Positions 24,067 to 34,200 of a stretch of DNA of 64,000 bases are shown here, piece after piece. Position numbers and translations under genes: made by a program. Below the pieces are notes generated by a model, which saw only the letters and a list, made by a program, of their open reading frames with translations, was not told the DNA's origin and did not search any database. This DNA comes from Pedobacter sp. Hv1 (GTDB lineage: Bacteria > Bacteroidota > Bacteroidia > Sphingobacteriales > Sphingobacteriaceae), in the NCBI RefSeq assembly GCF_001412215.1, contig NZ_LLWP01000008.1, positions 248,001-312,000 of the forward strand. The letters are read 5' to 3'. Numbering within the stretch: the first letter of the stretch is position 1; each line of letters opens with the position of its first letter.

Positions 24067-24743
24067 TATTTGGTCTTTTTATGCTTAAAAAATTCGAACA
24101 GGTAAACCGCCAACAACAACATACCCATCATATAGAAATGGTTTTCTAAAGGGATATGAACCAACTGTAACTTAATAGTCTCTGCAGTATCGTAAGTTAA
24201 GGTAGGCAAGTTACAAAGTACACCATAACAGATATAAAACGGAACTAAACAAGCTACATAGGCCCTGTAAAACCGATACATGAACCTTAATTTGTTCAGG
24301 TATTCGATATAGAGCAGCAGCAAAAGCAACACAGAAAAGGTAACTACCGTATACCATTTGGCATAGGCAAAAAAGATAAAGGCCACACAGATACCCAACA
24401 TCAAGTTACTAACCGATAAACTAAATTTTTGTAAATGGTTGTTTGGAAACTTGATATTGAGATAATTATAAATTCCTAAACCTGCAAAACTAAAGGCAAA
24501 GAAAAACAGGTACTGTTCTATCGGAACCGTTCTGTAATAAGTACCGATTAAAAAAGAGGGATTAAAACCCCAAACTCCAAAAATGGTAAAAACTACCGTA
24601 ATGGCCGAAAAGATAATTCCAGACACCAATGTAGCAGGTATCACAAACCTAAGGTGTGCTTTATCGAGTACACTTTTATCAAAAGACAAAAAGATCGGAA
24701 TAAGGATAAGCAATAAATCGAGCAGTAGAAAACTATAGGTCAT
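24066..24743 (-). CDS. Lycopene cyclase-domain membrane protein (CrtYcd type)
   Basis: A 225-residue integral membrane protein with about seven hydrophobic helices in two lycopene-cyclase repeats. The diagnostic segments are FGVWGFNPSF...YYRTVPIEQYLFFF in the first repeat and IPLENHFYMMGMLL in the second, with the acidic PIE/PLE residues typical of heterodimeric-type cyclases. It would convert lycopene to beta-carotene. No crtI, crtB or crtZ lies next to it here, so the pathway genes must be elsewhere. The cytochrome b5-like gene follows with a 1-nt overlap, and an ECF sigma factor gene lies upstream on the same strand. Confidence 0.8.
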   Translation of the reverse strand: MTYSFLLLDLLLILIPIFLSFDKSVLDKAHLRFVIPATLVSGIIFSAITVVFTIFGVWGFNPSFLIGTYYRTVPIEQYLFFFAFSFAGLGIYNYLNIKFPNNHLQKFSLSVSNLMLGICVAFIFFAYAKWYTVVTFSVLLLLLLYIEYLNKLRFMYRFYRAYVACLVPFYICYGVLCNLPTLTYDTAETIKLQLVHIPLENHFYMMGMLLLAVYLFEFFKHKKTK

Positions 24744-24815
24744 TTAAATTTGATTTGGTTTCAGATTCTCAAAAGTATGATTTTATACTTAAACCATCCT
24801 CAACTACAAATCAAT

Positions 24816-24846
24816 ATCAAATAAAAAGGCCCCAAATTGGAGCCTT
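24816..24846 (-). terminator. Terminator of the ECF sigma factor gene
   Basis: Stem AAAGGCTCC / GGGGCCTTT (one mismatch) followed by a T-run on the minus strand, about 24 nt after the sigma factor stop. Confidence 0.6.
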
Positions 24847-24869
24847 TCTCTGTGTTTTTCATTCAAATA

Positions 24870-25397
24870 TTATGCCTCTGTAGATGCAAGGTCCTTTGCA
24901 TAGGTTTTCAAGTATTTTTTTAGGATACCACGTGCCACATGGATCCTCGTTTTAACCGTTCCGATCGGGATGGCCAATTCATCAGCAATTTCGTGATATT
25001 TATAGCCTTCGAAATATTTAATAAACGGCACATAGTACTCAGGCTGTAAAGTAGCCAAAGCTTTATGGATATCGCCCATTACAAACTTACTCTCTACCGC
25101 ATTGCGTGTAGCGCTATAATGTAGGTTGGCCGATGAGATATCTTCACTCTGTGTAATTAAAGTATTTGTTTTTACCATGCGTCTGTAGTTATTGATAAAC
25201 GTATTGCGCATAATGGTAAACAACCATCCTTTTAAATTGGTACCCTCTTTAAATTTGCTGTAATAAGTAACCGCCTTTAGCAGTGTATCCTGCACCAAAT
25301 CATTTGCATCTTCAATGTCTTTTGTAAAATTTAAAGCGAATGACTGTAATGAGCCAGAATAATCATGCAATTGGTGGTTAAATTGAAGCTGTGTCAT
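24870..25397 (-). CDS. ECF-type sigma-70 family RNA polymerase sigma factor
   Basis: A 175-residue sigma factor with region 2 (DANDLVQDTLLKAVTYYSKF, NLKGWLFTIMRNTFINNYRR) and region 4 (YKYHEIADELAIPIGTVKTR, HVARGILKKYLK). No anti-sigma gene is adjacent. It is located just upstream of the lycopene cyclase on the same strand, separated by a terminator-like hairpin. ECF sigma factors near carotenoid genes often control light or stress responses, so that is the most attractive guess. Confidence 0.9.
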   Translation of the reverse strand: MTQLQFNHQLHDYSGSLQSFALNFTKDIEDANDLVQDTLLKAVTYYSKFKEGTNLKGWLFTIMRNTFINNYRRMVKTNTLITQSEDISSANLHYSATRNAVESKFVMGDIHKALATLQPEYYVPFIKYFEGYKYHEIADELAIPIGTVKTRIHVARGILKKYLKTYAKDLASTEA

Positions 25398-25553
25398 AGT
25401 TTTTTAGTTTTAAGTTTTAAAAAAGAAACAGAAGCCTTGTGGTTCGGGCAAACTGTTTATAGTTATTAAAGCCTATACAACTATGATACCAAAAATGGGA
25501 GAACAATTAACTTAAAGTTAAAAATCATGCCCTAGCAAGTCAAAATCAACTTG

Positions 25554-26570
25554 TCACAAGATGTTTACCTCGCGTTCTAAACCAACTAAAAATTTGGCAT
25601 ATACCGTATTGATAATTTGTTCTGAAAAATTATACACCTCTTGTCCACTTGCTGCGCCATGGTTAACCAATACCAGCGCCTGATTTTTCCAGGTGCCAGT
25701 TTCGCCAACAACAATTCCTTTAAAACCGCATTGCTCTATTAGCCATCCAGCAGCCAGTTTTACTTTTCCGTTTGGCGCTGGGTAATTGACTACATCTGGA
25801 AATTTCTGTACCAACGTTTCAAATTCTTCTTTACTGATCACCGGATTTTTAAAAAAACTGCCTGCATTCCCAATTGTTTTTGGGTCGGGTAATTTGCTTA
25901 CCCTAATATCGGCCACTACGGTAGAAATATCTGCTATGGTAGGTTCGGTAATGTTTCTATTGGCCAACTCTGTGGTAATGGCGCCATAATGCGTTTGCAG
26001 TGTTGCTGTTTTACTTAAATGAAACGTTACACTTGTAATGATGTACTTACCTTTCAGCTCGTTTTTAAAAACACTGTCTCTATAACCGAATTGACAAGCA
26101 GCATAATCGAATGTTTTCATTTGGCCCGTTTCAATTTCAAAGGCCGTACAAGAAGTAAATACATCTTTCAGCTCTACACCATAAGCACCTATGTTTTGAA
26201 TGGGCGAAGCACCTACAGTACCTGGAATTAAACTTAAATTTTCTATGCCTGCAAAACCTTCTGCCACGCAATAGTTAACCAGATCGTTCCACACTACACC
26301 ACCACCAGCAACCACACTTACGGCATTGCCATCTACTTGATAACTGATGCCAGGAATACTGACTTTGATGACCAAACCTTCAAAATCTTTAGTAAAAAGC
26401 ATATTGCTGCCGCCACCTAAAATTAACAAATTTTGTGTTTTTGCAATGGGGTTGTTAAAAACCTCCTGTAAATCTGCTTCACTTGTTACTTCGGCAAAGT
26501 AGTGGGCATTAACATCGATCCCGAAAGTATTAAATGGTTTAAGCGATACGTTTTCTTGCAAAATGGGCAT
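25554..26570 (-). CDS. murB: UDP-N-acetylmuramate dehydrogenase MurB
   Basis: FAD-dependent reductase of peptidoglycan synthesis, reducing UDP-GlcNAc-enolpyruvate to UDP-MurNAc with NADPH. It has 338 residues (type I length). Motifs are the FAD-binding LGGGSNMLFT near 56, SLIPGTVGASPIQNIGAYGVE near 120, the YRDS...FK loop that marks type I, and GNAGSFFKNP near 236 with the catalytic Ser. C-terminal AAGWLIEQCGFKG is conserved. A TAnnTTTG box (TACCTTTG, minus strand, 26594-26587) lies just upstream. It is a single gene without an obvious operon partner. Confidence 0.95.
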   Translation of the reverse strand: MPILQENVSLKPFNTFGIDVNAHYFAEVTSEADLQEVFNNPIAKTQNLLILGGGSNMLFTKDFEGLVIKVSIPGISYQVDGNAVSVVAGGGVVWNDLVNYCVAEGFAGIENLSLIPGTVGASPIQNIGAYGVELKDVFTSCTAFEIETGQMKTFDYAACQFGYRDSVFKNELKGKYIITSVTFHLSKTATLQTHYGAITTELANRNITEPTIADISTVVADIRVSKLPDPKTIGNAGSFFKNPVISKEEFETLVQKFPDVVNYPAPNGKVKLAAGWLIEQCGFKGIVVGETGTWKNQALVLVNHGAASGQEVYNFSEQIINTVYAKFLVGLEREVNIL

Positions 26571-26609
26571 AAGTTTAATTTAAAGGACAAAGGTATTAAA
26601 ATGTTGCTC

Positions 26610-27198
26610 AATTGTTGATTGGTTCATTGGTTCATTAGTAAAAAGTACCTAGTACTAAGTATAAAGACCCAATAGTTTATTGCACAACTTATAATTGTCA
26701 CATTGAGCTTGTCGAAATGTTTTACCAAGAGGTCTTTGGCTGGCTCAGACTGACATATTTGTTATCATTGGTTTATTAGTACTAAGTATAAAGACACAAT
26801 AGTTCATTAGTACAAAGTAGTAAGTACTTAGTATAAAGATAAAGTAGCCTAATAAATCATCTCAATTTTGTGTACAAAGCCCACTTATAACTTACAACGT
26901 ATCGCTTTCAACTTTTTACTTTGAACTTTCAATCCATTTTCCATCTTACCTCTTCCATCAGTTTTATTGGTTCATTGGTCAATGGTTCATTAGTATAAAG
27001 ATTTAGTAAAGTATCCCAATTTTGTGAACACACCTAGTAAACTTCACATTTTGTGAACAAAACAACTTTTCACTTTGAACTTCTATTCCCTATTTCCTAT
27101 TCCCTCAGAAAAACCCGCTTACAACTTAAAACGTACAACTTTTCACTTTGAACTTTAAACTTTCTACCCTATTTCCCATTCCCTATTTACTATTCCCC
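26610..27198. repeat. Composite intergenic repeat module, copy A
   Basis: The 646-bp gap between two minus-strand genes is almost entirely short repeats in a fixed order: several AGTACTAAGTATAAAGACA units with TTCATTGGTTCATT, a 64-bp GAGC(C/T)TGTCGAA element (26697-26760), CAATTTTGTGAACA and CACATTTTGTGAAC units, CAACTTTTCACTTTGAAC units, and finally TATTCCCTATTTCCCATTCC units. The same order occurs in copy B (49870-50284) and, inverted, copy C (55858-56340). No open reading frame of note is present. Confidence 0.8.
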
Positions 27199-27216
27199 AA
27201 AAAATACTTTCTACCC

Positions 27217-27801
27217 CTACCCTTCCTCACGCAAAATATTCTCTATCCTTTTATCAGGCACCAACCAGATCAGCGCCACCAAAATATATAATGCTCCCGA
27301 AATCCATACATGTACAAAGGCACATGGAATGGCTATGGCGTAACAAACGCAAGAGATTTTTCCTTTCATTCCACTGCCTACAGCTTTAGACAAGGTCGAT
27401 TCATCTCCGTGATGTTTGATCAGCAATGAAGTTAAAATGGCATAAGCAAGTCCATTCATTAACAGTACAAAGCCATAAACAGCCATGGGTGCAGGTGCAA
27501 AGTGGTTCTCTCCCATCCAAGCAGTAGCAAAAGGGATCATCGATAACCAAAAAAGCAAGTGCATGTTGGCCCACAATACCGCTCCGTTTACTTTATTTAC
27601 CACGGTGAACATATGGTGGTGGTTGTTCCAGTAAATGCCCACATAGATAAAGCTCAACACATAACTTAAAAAAACAGGCCATAGCGCCAGCAAATCTATA
27701 AGTTTGCTCTTTTCGTGGGGAACTTTTAACTCCAACACCATAATGGTAATAATGATGGCAATTACCCCGTCGCTAAAAGCTTCTATTCTTCCCTTTTTCA
27801 T
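27217..27801 (-). CDS. TMEM175-family potassium channel-like protein (DUF1211)
   Basis: A 194-residue six-helix membrane protein with the hallmark RIEAFSDGVIAI in the first helix, where the RxxxFSD motif forms the selectivity region of bacterial TMEM175 channels. A second conserved point is the YWNNHHHMF loop (about 58-66). These assemble as tetramers and conduct K+ weakly selectively; whether this one conducts is untested. Single gene between two repeat-filled or regulatory gaps. Confidence 0.85.
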   Translation of the reverse strand: MKKGRIEAFSDGVIAIIITIMVLELKVPHEKSKLIDLLALWPVFLSYVLSFIYVGIYWNNHHHMFTVVNKVNGAVLWANMHLLFWLSMIPFATAWMGENHFAPAPMAVYGFVLLMNGLAYAILTSLLIKHHGDESTLSKAVGSGMKGKISCVCYAIAIPCAFVHVWISGALYILVALIWLVPDKRIENILREEG

Positions 27802-27989
27802 AATTTGATCTTAATCGTTTAGCCGAATATAGAAAAATTACATTAAAATTAGATTTAGATATTTTCACCTAGAAAAAACCCCATTTCGCCGAAAGAGCCT
27901 GTTTTAAGCTGCTTTCTATACTTTCCTTTGTAGCATGGAAACAACACAAACCAGCACAACGATTGCTGAAGAGATCAGAATTTTAATAA

Positions 27990-28026
27990 GGAAACTTTGG
28001 AGTTAAAAAAAGTTTCCATAGTTTTG
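27990..28026 (+). promoter_or_regulatory. Promoter and TetR operator of efflux operon 1
   Basis: Complete Bacteroidota promoter: TTTG (27996-27999), exactly 19 nt, then TAGTTTTG (28019-28026). Overlapping it is the perfect inverted repeat GGAAACTTT-N10-AAAGTTTCC (27990-27998 and 28009-28017), which spans the -33 box and spacer, the expected site of repression by the TetR protein whose gene begins 24 nt downstream. The same repeat with identical spacing precedes operon 2. Confidence 0.7.
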
Positions 28027-28049
28027 CGCCATCATTTAGGAACAAAAAA

Positions 28050-28691
28050 GTGGAAGTAAGGGAATATATCATAGAAGAGGCGGACAAGCTTTTTTGCCAA
28101 TATGGCTTTAAAAGTGTAACGATGGATGACATTGCCAAACACCTGGGCATGTCTAAAAAAACAATTTATCAGAACTTTAGTGACAAGGACGAACTGGTCA
28201 CTATTCTGATCAAAGAAAAACTAGCAGCGCAAAACTGCTTAATGGAAAATGCCTATGCCAATGCAGAAGATGCCATTGAAGAAATCTATTTAATGATTGG
28301 CAATATTCATGAAGTATTAAATAACATTAACCCCAAATTATTTTACGACCTGCAAAAGTACCATACCCAAGCCTGGTTGTTTTTTAAAGAATTTAGGGAT
28401 AAGGCCATTTATGAAACGATCAATAACAACTTGAAACGTGGCATCAGAGAAGGTCTTTACCGAGCAGACATTAATATTGATATTTTAACCCAGCTCCGTT
28501 TAGATCAATCAGACCTGATCTTTCATCACCACGACCAGTACACCATGAACAAGTACAATATTGCACAGGTAATGGTAGAACTTACCGAGCATTTTTTATA
28601 TGGCGTTTGTTCTTTAACCGGATTGGGCCATATCTATGCCAATAAGATGAAACTACAAACACAACATACCTCTACCGAGATCAACAATTAA
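28050..28691 (+). CDS. TetR-family repressor of efflux operon 1 (GTG start)
   Basis: A 213-residue TetR regulator with an N-terminal HTH (YGFKSVTMDDIAKHLGMSKKTIYQNF) and a helical ligand domain. The GTG at 28050 is chosen because alignment with the paralog at 34689 begins at precisely this codon (EVREYIIEE versus EVKDYIIQE) and no suitable ATG precedes the HTH. It lies 24 nt downstream of its promoter and 27 nt before the TolC gene. It most likely represses the whole operon and itself, and may also bind the operon-2 operator because the site is the same. Confidence 0.9.
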   Translation: MEVREYIIEEADKLFCQYGFKSVTMDDIAKHLGMSKKTIYQNFSDKDELVTILIKEKLAAQNCLMENAYANAEDAIEEIYLMIGNIHEVLNNINPKLFYDLQKYHTQAWLFFKEFRDKAIYETINNNLKRGIREGLYRADINIDILTQLRLDQSDLIFHHHDQYTMNKYNIAQVMVELTEHFLYGVCSLTGLGHIYANKMKLQTQHTSTEINN

Positions 28692-28718
28692 TTTTATTAA
28701 ACCCAAAAAATAGTAAAC

Positions 28719-30062
28719 ATGCTTAGAATAAAAACGGCAAAACTTGTATTGATCCTGCTAATTGCAGGGATGGTTTTGCCACAAATTGTAAACGCACAAC
28801 AGCAGCTCACGTTAAAAGACGCCCTCGTTTTCGCATTGCAGAACAACACCAATATGCGCAAATCGAGATTAGATATTGATGGCGGACGTTATAAGGTTGA
28901 AGAAGTAAGGGCACAAGCTTTACCACAACTTACTGGTACTGCTGGTTTAACCTACAATGCCATCATCGGTCAACAGGTAGTTGACTTTGGTGGTCAGTTA
29001 CAGACCCTTAAATTTGGTCAGAAGTGGAATTCGTCTGCAGGTATTCAGTTGTCACAACAACTATTTAACCAACAAGTATTTACCGGCCTACAAGCTGCCA
29101 GATCTAGTGAAGAGTACTATAACCTTACTGCACAATTAACAGAAGAGCAGATTATCGAGTTGGTAGCCAACAACTATTATCAGGTTTTGGTAAACAGACA
29201 ACAATTAGGTGTGTTAGACAATAACATCAAAAATGTGAAGGTGGTAGAGAAAATTGTGTCTAACCAATATGCAAATGGCTTGGCTAAGAAAATCGATGTA
29301 GATCGGATCAATGTAAACCTAACCAATCTGAATACGCAAAGAGAGCAAGCAATTAATGGCATTACCTTGTTAGAAAACCAATTGAAGTTTGCTATGGGTA
29401 TGCAAGTGGCTACACCGATAGTGTTACCTGCTACAGAATTAACAGAAGTAAGCACTTTACCTCAACTTGCAGCTACGATAGACTTGGCCAACAGAACAGA
29501 AATTAAGCTTTTGGATAACCAAGACAAACTTTTGGCCTTACAAAAGAAAGCTTATATAGCAGAATATTATCCTACATTGGCTTTAACCGGAAACTATACT
29601 TATTCTAGCCAGGCCAATGGTTTTGACTTTTTAAATACCAACAGCACCGCAATTGGTTACGGATCTTCAGCCATAGGCTTAACGCTTAAAGTGCCAATTT
29701 TTAATGGCTTTTTAACCCGCGCTAAAGTACGTCAGGCTGATGTGAACATTAGAAAAGCACAAGAAGACAGGTTAAATACCAAAAACTCATTGAACATGGC
29801 CTACGAAAACGCCAAAATTCAATTGCGCAATAATTTAAACACCATTACATCGCAGCGTAAAAACGCAGAACTTGCACAAGAGATCTACAAAAGCACGCAG
29901 AACAATTACAATAATGGCTTGGCTACCTTAACAGATCTGTTAGATACAGAAAACTCGTTAACACAAGCTCAAAATAGCTATACACAGGCCTTATTAAATT
30001 ATAAGATTGCCGAAATACAATTAATTAAATCAAACGGAAACATTAAATCGCTAGTACAATAG
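28719..30062 (+). CDS. TolC-family outer-membrane efflux channel, operon 1
   Basis: A 447-residue outer-membrane factor with a signal peptide (ends VNAQQ, residue 27) and the internal TolC repeat, each half with long helices and conserved NxxT/AxxxYQ-type segments (VANNYYQVLVNRQQLGVL, ANGLAKKIDVDRINVNLTN). It supplies the exit duct for the adaptor and RND pump encoded after it. The adaptor start follows its stop by 2 nt. It is clearly paralogous to the channel at 35315, with the shared AEKIDVDR/AKKIDVDR motif. Confidence 0.9.
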   Translation: MLRIKTAKLVLILLIAGMVLPQIVNAQQQLTLKDALVFALQNNTNMRKSRLDIDGGRYKVEEVRAQALPQLTGTAGLTYNAIIGQQVVDFGGQLQTLKFGQKWNSSAGIQLSQQLFNQQVFTGLQAARSSEEYYNLTAQLTEEQIIELVANNYYQVLVNRQQLGVLDNNIKNVKVVEKIVSNQYANGLAKKIDVDRINVNLTNLNTQREQAINGITLLENQLKFAMGMQVATPIVLPATELTEVSTLPQLAATIDLANRTEIKLLDNQDKLLALQKKAYIAEYYPTLALTGNYTYSSQANGFDFLNTNSTAIGYGSSAIGLTLKVPIFNGFLTRAKVRQADVNIRKAQEDRLNTKNSLNMAYENAKIQLRNNLNTITSQRKNAELAQEIYKSTQNNYNNGLATLTDLLDTENSLTQAQNSYTQALLNYKIAEIQLIKSNGNIKSLVQ

Positions 30063-30064
30063 AA

Positions 30065-31132
30065 ATGAAAAGAGTAATCACCATCATCATCGTAATTGTT
30101 GTTGCCCTTGGCGCAATAGCTTACGTTTTAAGCAACAATAAAAAGAAGAACGAAGAAAAAACCGCATTCATTGCAAAAGGAGGCGGGGCTGTTGCTGTTC
30201 GTGTAGCAGATGTAGCGAAAAAAGTTGTTGATTTAGATTTCAATGCAAATGGAAACTTTGCAGCCAATCAAGAACTGAACTTCTTATCAGAAAATGCTGG
30301 TCGCGTTACCGCGATTTATGTAAAAGAAGGAGACCGCGTAAGCAAAGGACAAGTTTTAGCCCGTGTTGACGCCGAAATTATCAATACAGATAGAGAAACT
30401 GCAGAAGCCAACTATCAGAATGCATTAAAAGACGAAGCCAGATACCAAAGCTCTTACCAAACTGGAGGTGTAACACAACAACAGTTAGACCAGGCTAAAT
30501 TGGCTAGCCAAAATGCAAAATTACGTTTACAGGCTTCGCAAAGAAAACTGAGCGACGCCAACATTAAATCGCCAATTAATGGTATTGTAAACAAAAAATA
30601 CATTGAAGTAGGTGCCTTTGTAACCGCACAAGGAACACAGTTATTTGAATTAGTTGATGTTTCTAAATTGAAACTGAAAGCAAATGTAAACGAAACGCAA
30701 GTGGCCAACCTTAAATTGGGCGATCAGATTGCGATCCAGTCTTCTGTATTCCCGAATGAGAAATTTAGTGGAAAAATTACATTTATTGCACCAAAAGCAG
30801 ATGCAACTTTAAACTTCCCCATTGAAATTGAAGTAGCTAACAATACCAAAAATAGCTTAAAAGCAGGAATGTATGGAACAGCAGTATTCAACTTCCCACA
30901 ACAAGCACCAAGTGTATTAATTCCACGTACATCATTTGTGGGTAGTGTAAGTAGCAACCAGGTTTTTGTATTAGACAAAACAAACAATACCGCAAAATTG
31001 CGTCAAGTAGTAACAGGTCGTATTCTTGGAGAGAACGTAGAAATTCTTGATGGTTTAAAAGAAGGCGAAACCGTAATTATAAGCGGCCAAATTAACTTAG
31101 CTGAAGGCACTGCCGTTAGTATCGTTAAATAG
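30065..31132 (+). CDS. RND efflux periplasmic adaptor, operon 1
   Basis: A 355-residue membrane-fusion protein anchored by an N-terminal TM helix (residues 4-24), not a lipoprotein. Lipoyl halves (GRVTAIYVKEGDRVSKGQVLARVD and DANIKSPINGIVNKKYI) flank a short alpha-hairpin; the beta-barrel and a C-terminal domain (GENVEILDGLKEGETVIISG) follow. It joins the TolC channel to the permease. It belongs to the AcrA/MexA drug-efflux group rather than the metal group, lacking HMBD or Met-rich segments. Confidence 0.9.
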   Translation: MKRVITIIIVIVVALGAIAYVLSNNKKKNEEKTAFIAKGGGAVAVRVADVAKKVVDLDFNANGNFAANQELNFLSENAGRVTAIYVKEGDRVSKGQVLARVDAEIINTDRETAEANYQNALKDEARYQSSYQTGGVTQQQLDQAKLASQNAKLRLQASQRKLSDANIKSPINGIVNKKYIEVGAFVTAQGTQLFELVDVSKLKLKANVNETQVANLKLGDQIAIQSSVFPNEKFSGKITFIAPKADATLNFPIEIEVANNTKNSLKAGMYGTAVFNFPQQAPSVLIPRTSFVGSVSSNQVFVLDKTNNTAKLRQVVTGRILGENVEILDGLKEGETVIISGQINLAEGTAVSIVK

Positions 31133-31218
31133 TTTAATTGGCGGTTACAGTTTACAGTTTTGTAATCCTGAGCCTGTCTAAAGAACAATATTTAGTTCAC
31201 TTGCAATAAAAAATTAAA

Positions 31219-34200
31219 ATGAAGATAACAGATATATCTATAAAAAGGCCTTCGTTGGTAATTGTGGTATTTACCGCACTGACCTTACTTGGGCTATTGA
31301 GTTACTTTTCGTTGGGTTATGAGTTGTTACCGAAATTCTCAAACAACGTAGTATCTATTTCAACCATCTACCCTGGGGCATCGCCTAATGAGGTAGAGAA
31401 TACCGTAACCAAAAAAATTGAGGATGCGGTATCATCAATGGAAAACATTAAAAAGATCAATGCCGTATCATTCGAGAGTTTGTCTACCGTAACCATTACC
31501 TTAACGGATAAGGCAAATATAGACAATGCCTTAAATGATGCACAGCGTAAGGTAAACGCTATTCTTGCTAATTTACCTGAGGATGTAAAAACACCATCGT
31601 TAAGTAAATTCTCTTTAGATGATTTACCGGTAATTACCATGTCTGCCTCTGCAAATATGGACGATGTGACCTTTTACGATTTGATCGATAAACGGATTGC
31701 CCCAGTAATTTCGAGGGTAAGTGGTATTGCACAGGTAAACTTAATTGGTGGATCTGAGCGTGAAATTCAAGTGGCCTTAGATGCCAAAAAATTACAAGGT
31801 TACGGTCTTTCTGTGCCTCAGGTACAACAGATGATCTTGTCGTCGAATTTAGATTTCCCTACAGGTAGTGTTAAAACCCAAAGTCAGGATGTTTTGATCC
31901 GTTTATCTGGAAAATACCAAAACATTGAAGAATTGCGTAACCTGGTTTTAACTACCGGAAAAGATGGTGCACAAATTCGTTTAAGTGATGTTGCTGATGT
32001 TCAGGATGCGCAAAAAGAAACGGAGAAACTGGCACGTATCGATCGCAAGGGAGCTATTGCTATCCAGATCATTAAACAAAGTGATGCCAATGCCGTAGAA
32101 GTAAGTAAAGGGGTAAAAGCCATTATCGCGAAGTTAAAAACAGAATACGCTGCAAATAAATTAGACATTAAGATTGTAAACGACAGTTCTGTGTTCACAC
32201 TTGAATCTGCCGATGCCGTAATCCACGATTTGATCTTGGCGGTAATATTGGTAGCATTTGTAATGTTGTTCTTCTTGCACAGTTTCAGAAATGCGGTTAT
32301 CGTAATGGTATCTATTCCTGCATCTTTAATTGCAACCTTTATCGGGATCAGTTTATTTGGTTTTACCCTTAACTTGATGTCTTTACTAGGGCTATCACTT
32401 GTGGTAGGTATCTTGGTAGATGATGCGATTGTGGTACTGGAGAATATCCAACGCCACATGGAGATGGGCAAAAACAAAGTAAGAGCAGCTTCAGACGCAA
32501 CCAGAGAGATCGGTTTTACGGTAGTTTCCATTACTTTCGTAATTGTAGTGGTGTTTTTCCCAATTGCGGTAAGTACAGGTTTGGTATCAAACATTCTACG
32601 TCAGTTCTGTATTGTGGTAATTATTGCAACCCTACTTTCGTTGGTGGCCTCATTTACCATTGTACCCTTACTTTTCTCAAGATATGGTAAACTAGAGCGT
32701 ATTGAAGGTAAAAACATGTTTGGTCGTTTCATTTTATGGTTCGAAAAACAATTGAAAAAATTCACCCACTGGATTACAGGTATCTTAACCTGGGCGTTAA
32801 ACCATAAGGCTTTAACATTAGGTATGGTATTCATTATGTTTATCAGCTCATGTGGTTTAATGGTTGGTGGTTTTATTGGTTCAGAGTTTTTCCCTAAATC
32901 AGATAAAGGCGAGTTTTTGGTACAGATAGAACTACCTAAAGATGCATCATTAGAACAGACCAACTTCTTCACCCAAAGGGCAGAAACTTTCTTACACCAA
33001 CAACCAGAAATTACCCAATTAATTACCACAGTGGGCCAGGCCAGTGGCGATTTTGGTGGAACTCAGGCTACCGCCTACAAATCAGAGATCAATGTAAAAC
33101 TGGTAGAGCGTAATGAACGTAAAGGAGTTTCTTCTGATATTTTTGCCACCAAAATGAGCCGTGCACTAGCCAAAGAGTTGGTAGGTGCCAAAGTTAAAAC
33201 GGTTCCAATTAGTATTTTAGGAACTGCAGAGAATGCCCCAATCCAATTGGTGGTAATGGGTTCTGATCTAGATAGCGTTTTAAAATATGCCGAAGGTGCC
33301 CAAAAGACATTAGCAGCTATTCCGGGTGCTACAGAGATTAAACTATCTGTAGAAAAAGGAACGCCAGAAATTAACGTAAAAGTAGACCGCGATAAAATGT
33401 CGGCTTTAGGTTTAACCTTACAAACTGTAGGTTTAACCATGCAAACAGCATTTAGTGGTAATACCGATGGTAAATATAGAAAAGGTGAGTACGAGTACGA
33501 CATCAATATCCAATATCAGGATTTTGACCGCAAAAACGTGGAGGATGTACGTAACTTGATTTTTGTGAACCCAGCAGGACAACAAATTAAACTATCGCAA
33601 TTTGCCAGCATAACCGAAGGTTCTGGACCAAGTCAGTTAGAGCGTTTAAATAAATCTACTTCCGTTTCTGTTAAGGCGCAATCTATTGGTCGCCCAACGG
33701 GTACCATCGTAGCCGATTTTCAGGCTAAGCTAGAAGAACTGCAAAAAAATGGCAAATTAAAAGCTCCAGTTGGTGTAAGTTATACTTGGGCAGGTGACCA
33801 AGAAAACCAGGCTGAAGGTTTTGGTACTTTGGGTATTGCTTTGTTAGCCTCAGTTATTTTGGTTTACCTGATTATGGTGGCATTGTATGATAGCTTTGTC
33901 TACCCATTGGTTGTAATGTTCTCGCTGCCATTGGCCGTTATTGGTGCCTTATTGGCGCTGGCCTTAACCAATAACTCGATTGGTATTTTTACCATCTTGG
34001 GATTGATCATGTTGATGGGTCTAGTAGCGAAGAATGCGATTATCTTGGTCGACTTTACCAACCACATGAAAGCTGAAGGAAAATCTACTATAGAAGCCTT
34101 GATCTTAGCTAACCATGCTCGTTTAAGACCAATTTTGATGACAACCATTGCCATGATTTTTGGTATGCTTCCAATTGCATTGGCCAGTGGTGCCGGCGCT

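Noticed and set aside
26610..27198. CRISPR array
   Set aside because: The repeats are irregular in spacing and sequence, there are no unique spacers of constant length, and no cas genes are near.
32001..33506. Long minus-strand open frames inside the operon-1 permease
   Set aside because: Antisense shadows of the RND gene; no family features, and the sense frame carries all RND motifs.
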